Position numbers and translations under genes: made by a program | The notes under the pieces: generated by a model | Databases searched by the model: none | The model's input: only the letters and a program-made list of their open reading frames with translations | What the model was told of the DNA's origin: nothing | In this document: piece by piece, positions 1 to 8,463 of the stretch | Layout: each line of letters starts with the position of its first letter | How positions within the stretch are numbered: position 1 is the stretch's first letter | NCBI GenBank assembly: GCA_947466075.1 | Contig: CANIBP010000032.1 | Location: forward strand, 1 to 64,000 | Length of the DNA stretch: 64,000 nucleotides | Source: Verrucomicrobiaceae bacterium | Lineage (GTDB): Bacteria; Verrucomicrobiota; Verrucomicrobiia; Verrucomicrobiales; Verrucomicrobiaceae | Reading direction: 5' to 3'

Positions 1-103
1 CTTCCGCTCCGCTCCAGCCTCCTCTCAGGATCGAGGCAGGCACGAAGCTCATCACAGCCTTGACGAACATGCCCAACACCTGTTCAATCGCTTAGAGGTG
101 ACT

Positions 104-141
104 CACTTTTGATCCGCGATCCGCTACACTTTTGATCCGCG
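104..141. repeat. 15-bp direct repeat, possible transposon end
   Basis: The 15-mer CACTTTTGATCCGCG occurs identically at 104-118 and 127-141. Closely spaced repeats of this sort are found at the ends of IS21-type insertion sequences, so this may be the terminus of an element lying to the left. No transposase can be recognised in bases 1-100, where the open frames are short and unfamiliar, so the identification is a guess. Confidence 0.35.
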
Positions 142-199
142 TTTTATAACTATTCGGGCTAACCCAAAAAACTTGTTTCTGATGAAGCGCTCGCCACAT

Positions 200-219
200 A
201 AAAAGGGTTAACCCTTTTT
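200..219. promoter_or_regulatory. 20-bp perfect palindrome upstream of the H-NOX gene
   Basis: AAAAAGGGTTAACCCTTTTT is fully self-complementary with no loop and ends 27 bp before the H-NOX start codon. A palindrome without a spacer makes a poor hairpin, so an operator for a dimeric regulator is more likely than a terminator. The regulator is unknown. Confidence 0.45.
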
Positions 220-246
220 GAAGCCTCAAAATTCACCTATTTTATC

Positions 247-807
247 ATGTACGGAATGGTCAACAGCGCATTTATGGATCTTCTTGTGGCTACTTCTGGG
301 GAGGAGGCGTTGCAGCGGGTGAAATCCAAGGCGGGCGTGGAGGATGACATGTTTATTTTGACGGAGTCGTACCCTGATGAGATCACCTACAAGCTGGTGG
401 GAGCGGCTTCGGAGGTGCTTGACCGGCCAGCGGGAGAGATTTTGAATCAATTCGGCCGCTGGTGGGTGGTGGAGACGGCGCGCAAAAGCTATGGCCACCT
501 CATGAAATCCGGCGGACACAATCTGGGGGATTTCCTGATAAATTTGCCGAACTTTCATACCCGTGTGGCGATGATGTTTCCCAAACTGCAGCCGCCGACT
601 TTTGAGTGCACCGATGTGCAGCCGACCGAATTGCGAATGCACTACCGCAGCCATCGCCGCGGACTGTCGGCGTTTGTGATCGGGCTGCTGGAGGGGCTGG
701 GGGAGATGTTTGCAGTCGCGGTGACGATCACGCATGAGGAACGGTTGGATGATGGTGCCGATCATGATGTATTCCACATCGCATGGAGCGAAGCCAAAAC
801 ATCATGA
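247..807 (+). CDS. hnoX: H-NOX heme nitric-oxide sensor protein
   Basis: A stand-alone H-NOX domain of 186 residues, the usual length. The proximal heme ligand is His104 in the segment LPNFH, and the propionate-binding Y-x-S-x-R motif is Tyr133, Ser135, Arg137. The position matching the distal Tyr140 of the oxygen-binding Thermoanaerobacter H-NOX is alanine (Ala142), so by family knowledge this protein should bind NO or CO and exclude oxygen. H-NOX proteins regulate partner kinases or cyclases. Here the stop codon overlaps the start of an HNOBA-containing histidine kinase (ATGA at 804-807), so the two are probably translated together and form the sensor pair. A nitric oxide synthase gene lies 6 kb downstream. 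Confidence 0.93.
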   Translation: MYGMVNSAFMDLLVATSGEEALQRVKSKAGVEDDMFILTESYPDEITYKLVGAASEVLDRPAGEILNQFGRWWVVETARKSYGHLMKSGGHNLGDFLINLPNFHTRVAMMFPKLQPPTFECTDVQPTELRMHYRSHRRGLSAFVIGLLEGLGEMFAVAVTITHEERLDDGADHDVFHIAWSEAKTS

Positions 808-3800
808 GTGTGAGTAAACTACCACACATGCCCTGGTTTCAGGTGGAGGGGGCTTTCCCGTTTCTTGTCGCCTGGAACGGGGAAATGCGAATTGTTCAGG
901 TCGGCTCTTCCCTGGCGCGCATCGCGCCAGATGTGGCTGCAGGTGCGGAGCTTGATCAGGTGCTCAAGTTGGAACGGCCGCTGGGCGTGCTGGATGCGGA
1001 CTGGGTGCGAAGGCACCGTGGCATCCTGCTGCTGCTGAGGCATCAGCGCACGGGAATGCTGCTGCGAGGGCAGGTGATGCATCTGGAAGAGTCGGCCATG
1101 GACGTTTTCCTCGGTTCTCCCTGGCTGGAAACGCCGAATGAACTCGACCGCCTGGGCCTCGCTCTCTCTGACTTTGCCCCGCACGATTCGGCGCAGGATC
1201 TTCTGCAAGTGACGCAGGTGCACAGGATTGCCAATGAGCAGCTCAGCATCATGAACGAGCGCCTCAAGCAAAGCCAGGCGAAGCTCATCGAAAAGGAAGC
1301 CGAGTCGCGCAAGCTTGCGATGGTGGCGGAACGCACGGACAACGCGGTGATCCTGGCCAACCATGCAGGCGTCATTGAGTGGGTGAACGAAGCCTTTGAA
1401 CGCATGACGGGCTGGACGCTCAATGAGGCGCGCGGACTTAAGCCCGGATCATTTCTGCAAGGACCTCTCACTGACCCACAGGTGGCCAGTGAAATGGAGC
1501 GCAGGCTCAGCGCTGGTGAGGGCTTTCACACAGAGATTTTAAACTACCACAAGGATGGCACTCCTTACTGGGCGGACATCGAGGTGCAGCCAATCAAGGA
1601 TGCCCACGGCAAGGTGACGCATTTCATGGCGATCGAGGCGGATGTGTCAGGTGCGAAGCGCAATGAAATGCGCCGCCAGTTGGAGGCGGCGGCAGCCAAG
1701 GTGATTGCCAGCGGGGTCAAACTGTCCGGGCTGGTCCCCATGATGCTGGCGGCTTTAGGGCGGCAGTTGCAGGCGACCGTGGGTGCGTGGTGGGTCCCGG
1801 GAAGCAGCGGGGAAGTGCTGCAAACGGCCCATATGTGGCAGTCAGAGGGGGCACAAATGGAGCCGTTCATGCAGGCTTCTCGAGAGCTCTGCTTCGCCCC
1901 GGGGCGGGGGCTGCCAGGGAGAGTCTGGAAAGCACGCACGAGTCATTGGATCACCGATGTGCTCAATGATGACAATTTTCCCCGCCGCGATGCAGCCGCA
2001 TTGTGCGGCATCACAGCAGCGGTATCCTTTCCGGTGCAAGTGGATGGTCAGGTGCGTGGCGTGCTGGAGTTTTTCAGCCTGCATTTGGATGCGCCTGATC
2101 CGGATCTTCTTGGGGCGCTCAACCAAATTGGCCATCAGCTGGGCCTGCTGCTGAAGCGATTCGAGGCTGAAGAGGACTTGCGCAAAAGTGAAGGTGCCAT
2201 GAATGAAGGCCAGCGGCTGGCCCACCTAGGCACTTGGGAATGGGATCTGCGCACCAACGCGCTCTCATGGTCGGATGAGAAATTTCGCATCTACGGCTTT
2301 GAGCCACAGAGCTTTGTGCCAACGCTAGACCATGCGCGCAGCTCTGTGCTGGAGGATGATCAGCAGCGGTATTTCGAGGTGCTGGCAGCCGTAGCACGTA
2401 CGGGAGAGCGCCAGGAGGTGAGCTACCGTGTGAAGCAGCCCAGTGGCGATATCCGCCATGTGCACACGCTGGCGGCGGCAGGGCTGGATGCCGAGAACTC
2501 GCCCTGCCGCCTAGTCGGAACGATGCAGGATGTGACGGAAAAGGTCCAGACTGAGGATGATTACAAGCTGGCCCAGCGCACACTGCAGCAAACTGAGGCG
2601 CGCTGGCACTTTGCGCTGCAAAACAACGGTCTGGGGGTATGGGACTGGAACATCATCAGCGGTTATGTTCTCTACACAGACCAGCTTCAGCAGATGCTGG
2701 GCTATGAGCCGGGCGAATGGCCGCAGCACGTGGACAGCTGGGCCTCGCGCCTGCATCCGGACGACCTGCCGTATGTGATGGACGCGATGAACAAATGCCT
2801 CGGCGGCGAGACGCCAGACTATCTCTGCGAGCACCGTCTGCTTTGCAAAGATGGCTCATGGAAATGGGTGCAGGATGTGGGGCGCATTGTTTCCTTCACC
2901 AAAGAAGGTAAACCGGAGCGGATGATCGGCACGCAGATGGACATCCACATCCGCAATCAGGCCGAGGAGTCTGCGAAGCGCCGTGCTGAACTGCTCAATG
3001 GCATTCGTGCGGCGCAGGAGCACTTCATCGGTTTCACGGAGGTGGGGGCTGTGTTCACCGAGCTGCTGGATGTCGTCCTGCGGCACACTCACAGCGGATT
3101 TGGCTTCATTGCCGAAGTGTTGAAGGATGAGCAGGACCAGCCCTATCTCCGCTCCTATTCGCTGACGGATATTTCATGGAATGACGAAATTCGGAAATAC
3201 ATGCAGTCGATGAGTCCGCAGGGGCTTGAGTTTCGCAATCTGAAGTCGCTTTTCGGAGCCGCATTGGTCACCAGAGATGTGGTAATCGCAAATGATGCAG
3301 CGAGCGATCCACGCCGTGGCGGGCTTCCGCCAGGACATCCCCCCATCCACACTTTCCTAGGCCTGCCGGTTTACAACGGGCTGGAGATGGTGGGGCTTAT
3401 CGGTCTGGCCAATCGCCCGGATGGATATGACAAGGACGGGCTCAGGGAGCTGGATCCTTTTCTCGCCGCAGTGAACAGCATGATCGTGGCGAGGCGTGAA
3501 GATGAGCGCCGCCGCCAGATCGAGGAGGAGCTGCGTGCCGCGCGTGACAAGGCGGAGGCGGCCAGCCGCGCGAAGAGCGAATTCCTGGCGATGATGAGCC
3601 ATGAAATCCGCACGCCCATGAACGGTGTCATCGGCATGACCGGACTGCTGAAGACGAGCCAGCTGGATACAAGACAATTGGAGTTGGTGGATGCTGTCCA
3701 GCATAGCGGCGGAGCGCTGATAAACATCATCGACGACATCCTCAATTTCGCGAAGATCGAGGCCGGGCAGATCGAACTGGTCGAGCAGCCTTTGGTGCTG

Positions 3801-5507
3801 GAAGATCTGGTTGAAGGCGTGGCGGATCTTTTGCACCATGAGGCCACTTCAAAAGGGCTGGAACTGACCATCATTGTTTCCCCCGAACTGCCGGAGGTGA
3901 TTCGTGGAGATGCCGGGCGCCTGCGCCAGGTGTTGTTGAATCTAGCGGGCAATGCAGTCAAGTTCACTGACAATGGTCATGTGACCATTCGAGTGTCAAG
4001 CTTGGGAGATCAAATTGAGTTTCGCGTGGAAGATTCAGGAATCGGACTGCAGGAGGCGGCGCACGAGCGCCTGTTCAAGCCTTTCAGCCAGGTGGACAGC
4101 TCCCATTCACGCCGCTTTGGTGGCACAGGGCTCGGGCTGGCCATTTGCAAGAAGCTGGTGGAAGCGATGAGCGGCGGCATCGGTGTGGAGAGCGAGGCAG
4201 GGGATGGTTCGCAGTTCTGGTTTCGCGTGCCGCTGCATGCCGCGCCTGATCAACAGCCAAAGCTGCAGCCAAAGCTGCAGCCAAAGCTGCAGCCAAAGCT
4301 GCAGCAGGTGTGGATCGCTCACTCTTCACCACGCATGCGGGAGAGCATCCGTGCCGCGCTGGCCGCGCCGGGCGTTGAATTTCACGAATTGAAACGAACG
4401 CAGGTGCGCAGGCATCTGGCCGCGAGCCGAGAGGCGGATGAAGTGCTGGTGGTGGAGGCTGCCTGGGTGCCTGTGACGAGAAAAGGGGCAGCGCCGAGGT
4501 CAAAGGATGCAGGCTTGGATGTGCGGCAGGTGGTTCTCATCGGTTCGGGAATCAACGCTGACAACGCAGCGCTCGTTAATGCTCAAACGGTCACGCTGCC
4601 ATTGCACCGCCAGGCCCTACGGCAAGCAGTCTTGCCAGCGGCTGCGCCAGCGGCTGCGCCAGCGGCTGCGCCAGCGGCTGCGCCAGCGGCTGCGCCAGCG
4701 GCTGCGCCAGCGGGAGACACAACAGGCTCGCCTCATCGGCTGGCGTTGGGTCTCAATGTATTGGTGGCGGAGGACAACCGCATCAATGCACGCCTGGTCT
4801 GCTTGCTGCTGGATAATCTAGGATGCAAAGGGGTGCTAGCCAGCGATGGCAAGGAGGCCGTGGATGCATTCAAAAAGCAGCCTTTCGATGCGGTGCTCAT
4901 GGACTGCCAGATGCCGAACATGGACGGTCATGTCGCCACTCGAAAAATCCGCCAGTGGGAGGCCCGGCAGGGCAAAAAAAAGGCACTGGGACGCTGCAAA
5001 ATCATCGCCATGACGGCGAGCGCAATGCCTGAGGAACGAGGCAGCTGCATCGCCTCAGGAATGGACGGGTACTTGTCCAAACCCTTCGGTGTCGAATCGC
5101 TGGAGCATTTGCTGGTTGAAATTGCTCAGAACGAAGGTTCGAAAGATGGCACTGTCGGTAAGACCGCGGCGCCGACCGTGGCAGATACGCTGGCTGCACT
5201 GACCGCACTAATTGGTGAGGCGGAAGCACGTGCGCTGGCGGACATCTGGCTGGAGGAGGCACCGAGCCGCCAGCAGCGGCTCATGGCAGCCCTGAAGAAC
5301 GGCCAACCCGAGAAAGCGGGCAAGGAGGCCCATGCCCTGCGTGGAGCGAGTTCCATTTTTGGCCTGCTTGAGCTCATGGACTCCTGCACGTCTTTGGAGA
5401 CGGCTGTGCGCCATGAACAGAGCGTCTCTGCAGCCCTGCTTGAAGAAATCAGCGCACACTTGAAACACGCTGCTGCGGCGCTTCAACGGACCGCTACCAC
5501 AGGCTGA
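804..5507 (+). CDS. HNOBA-PAS-GAF hybrid histidine kinase, partner of H-NOX
   Basis: A very long (1567 aa) hybrid sensor kinase without obvious membrane segments. In order: HNOBA domain (about 8-150), short coiled coil, PAS (174-286), GAF (296-452), two PAS_3 domains (458-716), GAF (729-896), HisKA with phospho-His933 in MMSHEIRTP, HATPase (about 1033-1146, N box NLAGNA and G boxes DSGIG and GGTGLGL present), a degenerate receiver (1170-1277) lacking the acidic pocket, a normal receiver with Asp1367 in DCQMPNMDG, and an Hpt domain with His1510. It should run a His-Asp-His relay to a separate regulator, probably the one encoded convergently. The degenerate receiver is flanked by linkers made of perfect 12-bp repeats. 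Start at 804 is preferred over 783 because of the ATGA overlap with the H-NOX gene. Confidence 0.93.
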   Translation: MSVSKLPHMPWFQVEGAFPFLVAWNGEMRIVQVGSSLARIAPDVAAGAELDQVLKLERPLGVLDADWVRRHRGILLLLRHQRTGMLLRGQVMHLEESAMDVFLGSPWLETPNELDRLGLALSDFAPHDSAQDLLQVTQVHRIANEQLSIMNERLKQSQAKLIEKEAESRKLAMVAERTDNAVILANHAGVIEWVNEAFERMTGWTLNEARGLKPGSFLQGPLTDPQVASEMERRLSAGEGFHTEILNYHKDGTPYWADIEVQPIKDAHGKVTHFMAIEADVSGAKRNEMRRQLEAAAAKVIASGVKLSGLVPMMLAALGRQLQATVGAWWVPGSSGEVLQTAHMWQSEGAQMEPFMQASRELCFAPGRGLPGRVWKARTSHWITDVLNDDNFPRRDAAALCGITAAVSFPVQVDGQVRGVLEFFSLHLDAPDPDLLGALNQIGHQLGLLLKRFEAEEDLRKSEGAMNEGQRLAHLGTWEWDLRTNALSWSDEKFRIYGFEPQSFVPTLDHARSSVLEDDQQRYFEVLAAVARTGERQEVSYRVKQPSGDIRHVHTLAAAGLDAENSPCRLVGTMQDVTEKVQTEDDYKLAQRTLQQTEARWHFALQNNGLGVWDWNIISGYVLYTDQLQQMLGYEPGEWPQHVDSWASRLHPDDLPYVMDAMNKCLGGETPDYLCEHRLLCKDGSWKWVQDVGRIVSFTKEGKPERMIGTQMDIHIRNQAEESAKRRAELLNGIRAAQEHFIGFTEVGAVFTELLDVVLRHTHSGFGFIAEVLKDEQDQPYLRSYSLTDISWNDEIRKYMQSMSPQGLEFRNLKSLFGAALVTRDVVIANDAASDPRRGGLPPGHPPIHTFLGLPVYNGLEMVGLIGLANRPDGYDKDGLRELDPFLAAVNSMIVARREDERRRQIEEELRAARDKAEAASRAKSEFLAMMSHEIRTPMNGVIGMTGLLKTSQLDTRQLELVDAVQHSGGALINIIDDILNFAKIEAGQIELVEQPLVLEDLVEGVADLLHHEATSKGLELTIIVSPELPEVIRGDAGRLRQVLLNLAGNAVKFTDNGHVTIRVSSLGDQIEFRVEDSGIGLQEAAHERLFKPFSQVDSSHSRRFGGTGLGLAICKKLVEAMSGGIGVESEAGDGSQFWFRVPLHAAPDQQPKLQPKLQPKLQPKLQQVWIAHSSPRMRESIRAALAAPGVEFHELKRTQVRRHLAASREADEVLVVEAAWVPVTRKGAAPRSKDAGLDVRQVVLIGSGINADNAALVNAQTVTLPLHRQALRQAVLPAAAPAAAPAAAPAAAPAAAPAAAPAGDTTGSPHRLALGLNVLVAEDNRINARLVCLLLDNLGCKGVLASDGKEAVDAFKKQPFDAVLMDCQMPNMDGHVATRKIRQWEARQGKKKALGRCKIIAMTASAMPEERGSCIASGMDGYLSKPFGVESLEHLLVEIAQNEGSKDGTVGKTAAPTVADTLAALTALIGEAEARALADIWLEEAPSRQQRLMAALKNGQPEKAGKEAHALRGASSIFGLLELMDSCTSLETAVRHEQSVSAALLEEISAHLKHAAAALQRTATTG
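4257..4304 (+). repeat. 12-bp perfect tandem repeat, 4 copies, in the kinase gene
   Basis: CCAAAGCTGCAG is repeated four times without a change, encoding a Pro-Lys-Leu-Gln linker between the kinase ATPase domain and the degenerate receiver. Nucleotide-level identity suggests recent expansion by slippage, and each unit keeps the frame. Confidence 0.95.
4635..4706 (+). repeat. 12-bp perfect tandem repeat, 6 copies, in the kinase gene
   Basis: CCAGCGGCTGCG is repeated six times plus a partial unit, encoding an Ala/Pro linker between the degenerate receiver and the true receiver. Copy-number changes would alter linker length in four-residue steps without breaking the frame. Confidence 0.95.
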
Positions 5508-5508
5508 G

Positions 5509-6177
5509 TCAGCTCTGGGTCTCCTGCGCCAGCACCGCTAGAGCCGCAGACTTCGAATTCACGTGCAGCTTCTGATAGATTTTTTTCATGTGCACACGCA
5601 CGGTCTCATGGCTCAGGCCCAGCGCTGCTCCCATGCCCTTAGCACTGCCATGACTGGCCATGCAGTCCAGCACCTCGCGTTCGCGCACCGTGAGGTTTCT
5701 CAGCGCCAGATGCCGACCTCCAGGCTGAGGCGGTGAATGACGGAATTCGTCGATGAGCATTCGTGCAATGAAGGGACTCAGGCTCACGCCGTCCTCGATC
5801 ACTTGCTTCAGGTTTCCCAGAAATACCTGAAGGTCCGGAGTTTTGACTAGGTAGCCGGAGGCACCGTTACGTATGGCGGCAAACACGTGCTCCGCCTCCA
5901 TGGAGCAAGTGAGCACCACGCAGCGCGGGGGATTTTTGAGCCTGTTGAGACGGGAGATTAATTCCAGCCCGTTAATGCCGGGAAGTTCCAGGTCGATGAA
6001 GAGCAGTTCCACCATGACTAAACGAGTGTCCGCCAGCATGGCCTCGGCGCTTTCCCAAGCATGAACGAGAGCGATACCAGGTGTGCTCTTCAGCAGGCCG
6101 GTAAGATAGGTGCGGTAAACCGCATCATCCTCGACGAGAGCAGTTCTTTGAACAAATTTTTGTGGGGGAATGGACAC
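5509..6177 (-). CDS. NarL/LuxR-family response regulator
   Basis: A 222-residue regulator with an N-terminal receiver (acidic pair Glu16-Asp17, phospho-acceptor Asp62 in FIDLELPG, Lys112) and a C-terminal LuxR-type helix-turn-helix (about 160-218, LTVREREVLD followed by the recognition segment GLSHETVRVHMKK). It is encoded tail to tail with the H-NOX-associated hybrid kinase, the two stop codons being one base apart, which makes it the likely output of that phosphorelay. It would act as a DNA-binding transcription factor. Its targets cannot be read from the sequence. The nearby NOS gene is an obvious candidate. Confidence 0.92.
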   Translation of the reverse strand: MSIPPQKFVQRTALVEDDAVYRTYLTGLLKSTPGIALVHAWESAEAMLADTRLVMVELLFIDLELPGINGLELISRLNRLKNPPRCVVLTCSMEAEHVFAAIRNGASGYLVKTPDLQVFLGNLKQVIEDGVSLSPFIARMLIDEFRHSPPQPGGRHLALRNLTVREREVLDCMASHGSAKGMGAALGLSHETVRVHMKKIYQKLHVNSKSAALAVLAQETQS

Positions 6178-6761
6178 AAGGGTTGGTATAAAATTAATAC
6201 TTCAGTGAACAATTTACAGCACCTTGCCGTAAATAGATAGGTGCATTCCTCCTATTAGTTTGGGTTACTACGTATTAACTGGCTTGCAGCAGTTTCATGC
6301 GTAAACGAATTATCAATGTTGCGGGTGTCCCCCAAGAATGTGGCTGTCGGTTGCCACTGCGAATTGTTAGGAGCGAATAAAACACCGATTGAGCATTTCA
6401 GAAGGTATGACGAAATGAAAGCGGGAAACTATCCGTGGCAGAGTGGATTGAGTTATTCATTACCGCATTTTAGTTCGAACAAATCAAAGCCTCTGAAACC
6501 ACTCATAATAACCCGCTGCAAGCTGAGAAAACCCCTATAGGGTGGTAACCCAAGGCTTTGTTTGCAGTTCTGGCTGTAGAACATGATTATTAAGATATCT
6601 CAGATAGGCATCTGCTTATATTGAGGCTGTTGGGTTGGCGGCGGTTTGTGTGCCGCCGCCAACTCTTGACTTAGCATTCAAAAGTATTTCAACAATCCAA
6701 TGGTTGGCTTTGTTAAGTTGGAGCAGGGGCTCTATCGGCCAAACTTGCCCTCTTTATTTCG
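6178..6761. other. Non-coding stretch between regulator and small membrane gene
   Basis: About 580 bp without a convincing gene. A 74-codon open frame on the plus strand (6316-6540) has no recognisable composition or start signal. The stretch should contain the regulator promoter. It holds the 10-bp palindrome CCCTATAGGG at 6533-6542 and the strong hairpin at 6634-6663. Confidence 0.5.
6634..6663. terminator. GC-rich 11-bp stem-loop
   Basis: GTTGGCGGCGG pairs perfectly with CCGCCGCCAAC around an 8-nt loop. No T-run follows on the plus strand, so it is either a factor-dependent terminator or a structured RNA element. No gene ends immediately upstream, which leaves open an unannotated transcript. 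Confidence 0.4.
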
Positions 6762-6923
6762 ATGCAATCCAAACATCTCACGAATGCGTCCACTCTAAGC
6801 CTGAATGATGTGGCCTTTCGCGGGCTCATGATCGTGATCATGTTTGCAGCTTTTCTGTTGGCACATGCTTTGTTTCTGCATTGGTTGCCGCAGGCAGTCT
6901 CGGTCATTACGCAATCGAACTAA
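6762..6923 (+). CDS. Small single-pass membrane protein (putative)
   Basis: A 53-codon frame beginning MQSKHLTNAS with one clear hydrophobic segment (about residues 22-41, rich in Ile, Met, Phe, Leu and Ala) and short polar ends. It converges on the NOS gene, leaving 9 bp between the two stop codons. No ribosome-binding site is obvious and no family is recognised. The membrane-segment composition is the only support, so it may be spurious. If real, it could be a membrane partner of the NO system. Confidence 0.35.
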   Translation: MQSKHLTNASTLSLNDVAFRGLMIVIMFAAFLLAHALFLHWLPQAVSVITQSN

Positions 6924-6932
6924 ACCGTCCAT

Positions 6933-7982
6933 TCACCATGGCCGCCCCTGTTCAACGTAAGCGGGTTCGGGACGGGCGTCGTCGTAGTAGCGGTGGAAGA
7001 CCGGACAGGCGGAGCCGGACATCGGCGGCACCAGCCACGACCAGTCGCCGGGCACCCTGCGGCCGCATTGTTCCTCTTTGGCCACATGCTGCATGAACTG
7101 CACGGAGGCGGTGTGGTGATCGACGATGACCACTCCCGCCTTTTGGAATGAATGCAGAACGGCGGTATTGATCTCCACTAAGGCGCGATCCTTCCACAGC
7201 ATGCTGCGCTTGTAACAATCGATTCCCATGCGCCCGGCGATGACAGGCAGCAGATTGTAGCGCCCATCATCGCCGAAGTTGCGCGACGCGATCTCGGTGA
7301 CCATGTAATGACCGCTGAACGGCGCGGCGGTGAAACGATGGCCACCTCCCACCATCGCCCGATCGGAGACGGCGGGCACCGCATGCCATTTTAGGCCCAG
7401 GTCGGCAAACCAATCGAATTCGGGATGCGATATAGGCACTTCCAGCACCGCGTGCTTGGGCAGCTCGAACCAGCGCGGCGCGTGGCCGGGGAAATCCACC
7501 ACCAGCGGCAGCACGTCAAAGGCGGAGCGGTCACGCGGTGGCTGCCAGCCCATCTCTATCACCCGCGTCGTAAATGCGACCTGATCTGGATCTCCGAGGA
7601 TGGTGCCGTCCGCTGCGCGGTAACCCGCATAGCGGATCAACTGCGTATTCCAAATGCGGATACCTCGTTCTTCAGGACCTGCCGAGGCAAAAACCGTGAC
7701 CGCCGGCCGGATGCGTCCGCCATTGGACGCGTATTCAAGATGTCTGACGCACGCCTCGAATACTTCTTCGGGGCTGTCGACGGTGCGCGCATCGAAAAGA
7801 TGCAGGCTTTCCCAAAACAAGCGGCCGATGCAGCGCGCGTTGTTGCGCCAGGCCAGCCGGGCCATGCGCTCGAGTGCACCGGTCGGCAAAGAGTCAGCCA
7901 AGCCACCAGCGGATGGCGCGTCAATCGTGGCAGTCGCAGAATTAGGCTGCATGAGAAATGAATGAAGATCCGGCGCTTGCAC
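6933..7982 (-). CDS. nos: Bacterial nitric oxide synthase, oxygenase domain
   Basis: A 349-residue NOS oxygenase that oxidises L-arginine to citrulline and NO. The heme-thiolate ligand is Cys51 in AWRNNARCIGR, the arginine-binding glutamate is Glu230 in MVTEIASRNFGD, and the pterin/heme edge motif WLVPPMSGS is present near the C-terminus. As in other bacterial NOS there is no fused reductase, so electrons must come from a general flavoprotein. Only about 45 residues precede the AWRN motif, a little fewer than in Bacillus enzymes, and they look unlike the usual N-terminal helices. The GWYM segment reads GHYM (His225). Lying near H-NOX and its kinase, it is the probable local NO source. Confidence 0.93.
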   Translation of the reverse strand: MQAPDLHSFLMQPNSATATIDAPSAGGLADSLPTGALERMARLAWRNNARCIGRLFWESLHLFDARTVDSPEEVFEACVRHLEYASNGGRIRPAVTVFASAGPEERGIRIWNTQLIRYAGYRAADGTILGDPDQVAFTTRVIEMGWQPPRDRSAFDVLPLVVDFPGHAPRWFELPKHAVLEVPISHPEFDWFADLGLKWHAVPAVSDRAMVGGGHRFTAAPFSGHYMVTEIASRNFGDDGRYNLLPVIAGRMGIDCYKRSMLWKDRALVEINTAVLHSFQKAGVVIVDHHTASVQFMQHVAKEEQCGRRVPGDWSWLVPPMSGSACPVFHRYYDDARPEPAYVEQGRPW

Positions 7983-8306
7983 CAGTCTTCACGTGGTGAA
8001 TTACTCGATCAACAGTTGGAAATCTTGAGAGCCGGATCAGCTTACTTTCGTTAATGCCAAAATGACTGCCAGCCGCAATGCATTGAAAAGAGGCCCTGAA
8101 GTATGGCAGTGTTGGAGGAGTGTGGTTCAATTTGTCTCAGTAATGACCCTCAGCATAGCTCCGACGATAAGACAATTGTGGTAACCCATCGTGCTAGACA
8201 CAAGGAAAATTGAATCATGGCGATCCTCTAATTAGCTAGGGCAGGGACCAATGAGGAGCGAGAGATTTGATGGAATGCTGTGGATTCCGTGGATCTCAAG
8301 CCCTCA
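7983..8306. other. Non-coding stretch upstream of NOS
   Basis: This stretch should carry the NOS promoter on the minus strand. I see no gene, clear palindrome or known binding motif. It runs into a zone of gene remnants, so part of it may be decayed coding sequence. Confidence 0.5.
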
Positions 8307-8444
8307 CTACTTCTCAAACACCGGCTTCCCGTCCTTCATCACCGCATTGATGTGATCACCATCTTTGAAGCCGCTATCGAGGATGGCGAGGCTGAGCGGA
8401 TCGAGGAGGTGCCTATGAATGGCGCGTTTGAGGGGACGAGCGCT
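8307..8444 (-). pseudogene. clpB: Remnant of ClpB/Clp ATPase C-terminus
   Basis: The minus strand reads 45 residues starting SARPLKRAIHRHLLDPL and ending in KDGKPVFEK and a stop, which matches the C-terminal D2 small domain of ClpB-type chaperones (typically GARPLKRAIQR, then xPLAxxIL, then GDxIxVD). The frame is closed upstream by TGA at 8445-8447 and no further homology is visible beyond it. This is a detached 3' end, not a functional gene, and part of a cluster of remnants next to the tRNA fragment. Confidence 0.7.
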
Positions 8445-8463
8445 TCATCGGTGCTGTGAACGA

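Noticed and set aside
104..219. A CRISPR array, considered because of the short repeats at the left edge
   Set aside because: Only two repeat copies and no regular spacers. The palindrome at 200-219 is a different sequence.
6316..6540. 74-codon open frame between the regulator and nos
   Set aside because: No ribosome-binding site, no hydrophobic or domain pattern and no family resemblance.
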